A DNA stretch of 64,000 bases from Heterodera schachtii. Taxonomy: Eukaryota; Nematoda; Chromadorea; Rhabditida; Heteroderidae. Each line of letters starts with the position of its first letter. Within the stretch, counting starts at the first letter, position 1. Positions 59,219 to 64,000 of the stretch are shown one piece after another. The translations under genes were made by a program, and so were the position numbers. A model generated the notes under the pieces. It did no database searches. It was not told where the DNA came from and saw only the letters and a list, made by a program, of their open reading frames with translations. Location of the stretch: contig SIJG01000053.1 of assembly GCA_023374025.1 (NCBI GenBank), positions 930,001-994,000 of the forward strand, given 5' to 3'.

Positions 59219-59377
59219 CTAATTAGTAGAGATCGGATCGGTTCGGTTTTTTTCGGTTTCGGTTTTTGACCGAAAAAAACCGACCGAGAAATTTTTGAGT
59301 TTTTCGGTTTCGGTTTTTTTTCGGTTTTTATACCGAAACCGACCGACCGACCCTCCTGTCCGGTCTCTACTAATTAG
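59219..59377. mobile_element. Tiny hairpin MITE, 8 bp TSD CTAATTAG
   Basis: The element is 59227-59369 with inverted ends TAGAGATCGGA and TAGAGACCGGA. It is flanked by perfect CTAATTAG copies (itself palindromic). The interior is almost entirely CGGTTT and AAACCG repeats that fold back on themselves. It sits just upstream of the luc7 start codon. Confidence 0.8.
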
Positions 59378-59433
59378 CTTTTTTCAATGTGTGATCGGAG
59401 AAAAATATTTTGTTTTCTAACAAATTGTAAAAA

Positions 59434-60162
59434 CACTATGGGTCAACTCCACTGTGCAAAAAAAGCTTAGTACTATCTCGTCGTTTCTCTTTTTCTTTGT
59501 AATTTATCTCACTTTCGCATACTATCTCTTCATTTTTTAATTGAAAAAACAGAATTCAATCTGATGCTAATATCTTTTCTTCAATGCTACCAATCCTTTT
59601 CAAACTTTGCCTATCGATAAAGAAAAAAATTCTACATAGTTTAATACTGATTTTATTAGTATTATGCTAAAAATAAAAAAGTTATTAGATTAGACTGAAA
59701 ACTTGTTTATTTTCCTCTCCTTTTTGAGTACTATTTTCATGTCTCTAACACATTAAAAACACGAAATTTGCAAATGCTACTATTTTAATTTTAGAGATCC
59801 AAAATCACTTTAAACTTTTAAAATCAATAGAAAAATTATTTTTTAGCATTTTGATTAGAAACAGCGGCCTAGGACTTGAGTTATAGCATGATGAAAATTT
59901 GAAACTCTCACAACTTTTTTCGGAGATTTCAAATTGCTTAGCATTCGCTTAGAAAAAGATTCTCCTTTTTAAAAAATTTTTTTAAATATCAAATTTGTTC
60001 GGTTTTGTTGGGAATGAAGCGAGTTATGGCAGATCGAAATAAAAAAAATACAAAAAAGGCATTTACCAGTGTAAATTTTTGAATTAGCGCGTAAATAATT
60101 AAGCCAATTCGTTATTTGGCGTTATGATTAATTTTGTCTAACACTGGGCTTGACCCATAGTG
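59434..60162. mobile_element. Inverted-repeat element ending CACTATGGGTCAA
   Basis: The left end is CACTATGGGTCAACTCCACTG and the right end, inverted, is CACTATGGGTCAAGCCCAGTG. The same terminal string occurs at the left arm of the MULE at 44577. The interior includes copy 2 of the dispersed repeat (59470-59650) and AT-rich sequence. No target duplication is clear. Confidence 0.7.
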
Positions 60163-60298
60163 CAAAAACTAACCATTTAAAAAAGTTAAAAAAAGAATAT
60201 GATTTTCTTTCCTGTTTGTTACTTTTTTTGTTTTCGTTGTTGTCAATTACATATCATTGATATTAAAATTCTCTTTTTGTTTAGCAATAAAATTATCC

Positions 60299-62378
60299 AT
60301 GCGATCACTGCAGAAATCACCATATTATTGCAGACAATTTGGGTTGGTTCAGCGATTTGGACGGCAAAAGGAATATCGAAGAGATTTTGGCAGCGAAAGG
60401 GGAGGCGATCAAAAGGGGGACGGCGGTGTTGGAGATGGAAGTGCCAGCGGAGGAGGAGGGGGACAACGGCAAATTGATAAGGGTTCGAATTTTTTTTTTT
60501 TTAAATAACCCTTGTTGATTCTGTTGCGAGTATGAAATTCAATTAAATGATGAATGGCTTATATTCTGTAAGGACGATAGAGAGGTTCGAATTCTATCCA
60601 CCTACGTAAAAAACAATAAATAAGAGTACTAAATTTAAGTTTACATTTTACGTTATTCGAGAATGTTTCAATTTTAGTGGCCACAACGCTGGAGATGGAC
60701 AAAATTCGAGCGCGAGGGTTTGTTTAATAACCCATTTTTTTAACGATTGACTTTAATATCATTTTTTTCTTTTGAGTCTTTAGCTTTCTGAAGTTTACCT
60801 ACAATTACGACCCATTGCTGGACATTGGAAGGAAAGTCGAGTCAATTGCGCAACAATGTGGCATTGAAATGGACCAATCGGATTGGCGCATGACGGAATT
60901 GGCGGATTTTGACAAGAAAGAACAAGTAAACATTGTTTACCTGCAATTTTTTGACTAAGGGTTTTCATTTTTGTACAGTTTCTGCTTAGTATTGGCAAAC
61001 AATGCGCTCACTTTGTGCCAAATTCGAAGTTGCACAAAATGAAGACAATTGGCGATGTCTTGCAGTTTTATGAAACGCCGATTAGAAACATTACCAAATA
61101 TGCGGAAATGGCGCGGAGTTGTGGCGATCAAATGCCCAAAAACTTGGCTATAATGGGTAAAAACAATTTTTTAAAATTAATTTCCTATTGATAAAAGGCA
61201 GGATGAACTGTGGTGCATACACCCTTGTAGGGAAATAAGACGCCCCGGATTAATTTTTGAAATTTTCTTTTAACATCGAAATTCAGCCACCTAATTCGAA
61301 CTTTTTAGAACACCAACGCCGTTTTCATCCCAACGACAAAACAGCACCACATGGAGGCGAGTTGCAGCACTTATGTTCTCATTCATTTAATTCAAAATCC
61401 GAATTTAATCATTCACACACCGTTTCAATTTTGGCCTCCCAGTTCCAAAAAGATTTGCATGTGTGGCGAAGTGGTTTTTGTAAGATAGTGAAGGGACAAA
61501 GGGAGGAGGTTCGAGTCCGTTGTGCAACATGAATATTTTTATTTATTTTTGTCCAAAATATTAAAAAATGAAGATTTTTGGGAATTATTTTTGAACGTTT
61601 TTCCCAACCAAATAGGAATCTTGGTATCATTCGAAAGGTCTCGACAAGGATAAGCTTTTTCTAAGCAAATGCTGAGCAATTCAATGAGTTAGAAAAAAGA
61701 TATGAGCGTTTGAAAATTTGTTTTTTGAATAACTTTTTAGAACAACATTTAAGCTATAAAAACAAACAGAGAAATCGATGCAGAAAATTTTTCTCTATCG
61801 ATATGCAAAATATGAAGAAATTCTGTAAGGCGGAAAAAAAGTTCTATAGAGCGAAGTGAATGTTGTTTTTCCTAATAATAAAAATATTAGATAGTACGCC
61901 AAAAGGAGACAAAAAATTAGAGAAAAAAAGATAATGTTTTTCTCTGGCACTCTCTATTTATTGGTACACAACTCGTTTTTTGAAACGGTGTGTTCATATA
62001 TTGTGTATACAGGATTTGCTATTTTGATATATAAATTACATTTCAGGAATAACTGCATTTCCTGGCGAAGGTGGTAAAGTGCTAGGCTTACGTAACAAAC
62101 GGCTGTTACGCGAATACAGGCAAAATTTAAAAAAATATAATTCAAAAAATTGACATTAAAACATTTTTTGCTATAGGCCTAAGAAGCATTGGTACGAATT
62201 TGAGGATGTTGTGTTTGACTACGACGTGAATTGTTCAAAGGGTGGGAAATATTCGACTCGATTCCTGATTAAAATGATTCCGCATTGTTTAGGAATGCCA
62301 TGGGATCCGGAAGTGGCCAAACGAATGGACAGTTATACGGAAGTGAAATTTGTCAAGGACCACCTCAAAAAATATTGA
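60299..62378 (+). CDS. mrpl-50: Mitochondrial ribosomal protein L50
   Basis: The first exon (60299-60482) starts [15 protein letters not shown], an Arg-rich leader suited to mitochondrial import, followed by a Gly-rich linker. Later exons carry [82 protein letters not shown] and a C-terminal segment [32 protein letters not shown], with the stop at 62376. The KF..LL core with VPNS-LH and the GDVxxFY motif fit the L50 family of the mitochondrial large subunit. The assignment is from memory. The long intron (about 61363-62173) contains tRNA-like sequence and a dispersed repeat. Confidence 0.7.
61463..61533 (+). repeat. tRNA-like (SINE-type) sequence in mrpl-50 intron
   Basis: TGGCGAAGTGG resembles an A box and GGTTCGAGTCC is a perfect B box about 38 bp later. 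It ends TTGTGCAACA and an AT-rich tail follows. It does not fold into a full modern tRNA as far as I can see. Confidence 0.45.
61740..61960 (-). repeat. Dispersed repeat, copy 3 (inverted)
   Basis: Read in reverse it shows CATTATCTTT, GTACTATCT, ACAACATT and TTTTGCATATCGATAGAG in the same order as copy 1. It lies in the mrpl-50 intron. Confidence 0.5.
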
Positions 62379-62603
62379 TTCCCTTTAATTTTTGACATTT
62401 GTAATGTTTTAAATTTTGTTTCGAAAGTAAAATTACAAATTAAATTTAAAAACAAATTGTTTTAGCATTTTGTTCATAAAATGCAATGTTATTTTTACAT
62501 TTTAACCGACCGTTGAAATTCAATTTGTTTTAAAACGCGAAAATTTTTTTAAAATTTTATTTAAGAATTTTAATCTCATTGTTTATCTGCCTTAAAAACG
62601 AAT
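62379..62603. other. Short intergenic spacer mrpl-50 / lem-4
   Basis: Only about 225 bp, AT-rich, between the mrpl-50 stop and the next ATG on the same strand. The spacing would allow a nematode operon. I see no proof such as a spliced-leader acceptor. Confidence 0.4.
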
Positions 62604-64000
62604 ATGGGCGCACTTTTTTCACGCTTTTTCTACGGTGCCATCGAATATTTGCCCAAATCGGTGGGAGGAAATAACCAGCAAATCCAACCGCACGAAGAGG
62701 AGCCGTGTTGCTCCAATTCAGCAGGTGCTTTCTTTTAAATTTAATGACATTTATTTCGTTTATAATTATTCTTTTTGGTTTAAGAGAATTCCGTCCTTCC
62801 AACTGATGCCAATGTCTGCGATGGTGTCGCTGCAACGCACCAATCCGACGATGAAATTTCACCGCCCAAATGCGAAACACCACGCAAAGTTTTATCTTGT
62901 TTTTTCAATTGGAAAATTTGAATTTTGCCAGGTTTTTCGTAAGGATGGCGTCAAAATTTTCGCTGCCTTTGTGCCCGATTCGCCTGATCGCTACGCATTT
63001 TCTGAGTTTTCTGAACTGAAAACCTTTTTAAGCTCGCCAATTGGCAAAAAAAGAGGTCAGACTCATTGTACAATATAATTTAATGCTACGTATGAAATAA
63101 ATTAAATATTTTTCTTTTCAACTTCTATTTTTCTTGGCTTTTTGTTGTAATATCTGCTGAAGTTTCAAGGCACTCGGTTCAAGCAGTGTCAGGACGAACA
63201 GGCGGTGGACTCCTTTTACGATGAGCAGCGACTGTTGTTGTCGAACAGCATGTAAGGAACGAACCGGGGGGGGGGGGGGAATGGGGCACCAAAAAGCGGC
63301 ACTATTTGTGCGGTTGATTTTCTCTGGAAAATTCTCTAAAAACAATTTTTCATAAAGAAAATGATGGACTTTAACGATTTTGTAAAGTAAAAATATTTTA
63401 AAACAAATCTTTTGTTCTTTTTACCTTTGTAGGAATGGAAGCAGTGAGTCAACGGATGAGCAGTTGGACGCCTCCATCAACAGCAGCCGAAGCAGCACAG
63501 CGAGCAGAAGCAGTTCGATCAGCGCCGAACCCGAATTGCCTTATAAGGCATCACTTTTCCATTAGGGGAACATTTGTTACTTTTCTGGCTTATATTTAAA
63601 CTGTTCATATTTTTTTCTGTTCTAAATACCTAATTCTAAAAAGCAGTCATTTTTAAGACATAAATTTAGGAGATTCCGGCGCGTCGACTTACGGAATTTC
63701 GAGTTGCCATTGAAAAGGGCGACGCGGCAAAGTTTGACGAATTGTTGCGCGAGAGTCCACGCTTTCTCGTCAACACATCCAACGATTTGGTGGGAAGCAG
63801 TCCATACATGAAAAAGGGGGGTGGGTCAGCCGAAATTTTTGCGAAGAGGTCCCGGCCATGTAAATCGACGTTTTTTTTGCTTTTCAAAAGCACTTTTTTT
63901 GCGGTACGCTTTTTTCAAGAAAATTTCGCGAACAGGGGGCCGGCGGTGCCGATAGGCGCCGCCGCGGGAAAATTTTGAAAATTTTAGTGCTATTGGCAGA
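62604..64000 (+). CDS. lem-4: ANKLE2/LEM-4-like protein, 5' part (runs off the window)
   Basis: Exons begin at 62604 (MGALFSRFFYGAIEYLP). The next carry a Cys/Asp-rich linker, then VFRKDGVKIFAAFVPDSPD..FSEFSELKTFL and GTRFKQCQDEQAVDSFYDEQ, the small ribonuclease-H-like caulimovirus-type domain found in ANKLE2 proteins. A Ser-rich linker follows. The final visible exon (63670-63789) reads LTEFRVAIEKGDAAKFDELLRESPRFLV, the first ankyrin-type helices of ANKLE2. ANKLE2/LEM-4 acts at the nuclear envelope, controlling BAF phosphorylation when nuclei reassemble after mitosis. The intron before the ankyrin exon has a GC donor (TATAAG|GCATCA). A hydrophobic or LEM segment is not obvious at this N-terminus. 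The gene continues beyond 64000. Confidence 0.75.
63940..63964. repeat. GC-rich hairpin, copy 4
   Basis: CCGGCGGTGCC-GATA-GGCGCCGCCG, followed by GGGAAAATTTTGAAAATTTTAGTG just as in copy 1. It lies in the intron after the last visible lem-4 exon. Confidence 0.75.

Noticed and set aside
62379..62603. Operon of mrpl-50 and lem-4
   Set aside because: The spacing is compatible with one, but no SL2-type acceptor or shared control can be shown from sequence alone.

Overview
The window reads as eukaryotic nuclear DNA from a nematode. It is AT-rich, its genes have many small exons with mostly 45-300 bp introns, and several gene families (UNC-41-type stonin, an ACE-1-type acetylcholinesterase, a serpentine chemoreceptor) match nematode repertoires. 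Several well-constrained introns begin with GC instead of GT. From memory, frequent GC-AG introns have been reported for potato cyst nematodes (Globodera), so a cyst nematode or relative is my best guess. No marker gene proves this.

Layout. 0-1.8 kb: 3' part of a MyTH4-FERM-type unconventional myosin (+) with a very long charged loop 2 and an abnormally direct motor-to-FERM junction. 4.7-5.4 kb: a secreted prepropeptide with an allatostatin-C/somatostatin-like C-x6-C peptide (+). 5.9-6.1 kb: a small unknown ORF (-). 8.9-12.4 kb: a complete 14-exon Wnt ligand (+). 13.0-14.5 kb: a secreted Glu-rich protein ending in RDEL (+). 17.0-26.7 kb: the stonin/UNC-41 endocytic adaptor (+). 28.0-29.9 kb: the intraflagellar-transport protein IFT57/CHE-13 (+). 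30.1-32.2 kb: a seven-TM chemoreceptor (-). 33.5-36.8 kb: acetylcholinesterase with a C-terminal T-type tail (-). 39.0-40.7 kb: a four-TM protein (-). 42.6-44.3 kb: MPDU1 (-). 44.6-48.0 kb: nested transposons. 48.9-51.6 kb: a novel secreted protein (+). 52.1-55.2 kb: a ~245 bp satellite array. 57.8-59.2 kb: a LUC7-like U1 snRNP factor (-). 60.3-62.4 kb: mitochondrial ribosomal protein L50 (+). 62.6 kb to the window end: the 5' part of an ANKLE2/LEM-4-like gene (+).

The genes are independently transcribed and do not form an obvious operon. Several serve neurons: UNC-41, acetylcholinesterase, a chemoreceptor, a neuropeptide and CHE-13 cilia. I treat that as coincidence until synteny is checked.

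Between and inside genes there are many non-autonomous DNA transposons. Six have readable 8 bp target duplications: four long-arm fold-back elements starting GG, one CAGGG-type element nested in a Mutator-like element, and one small TAGAGA-type hairpin. There are also tRNA-like/SINE-like pieces and many long poly-G/poly-C tracts. Exon boundaries were placed by hand from reading-frame phase and family conservation. Those given with coordinates keep phase throughout. Start sites of the chemoreceptor and the acetylcholinesterase, and the middle exons of unc-41, are less certain.
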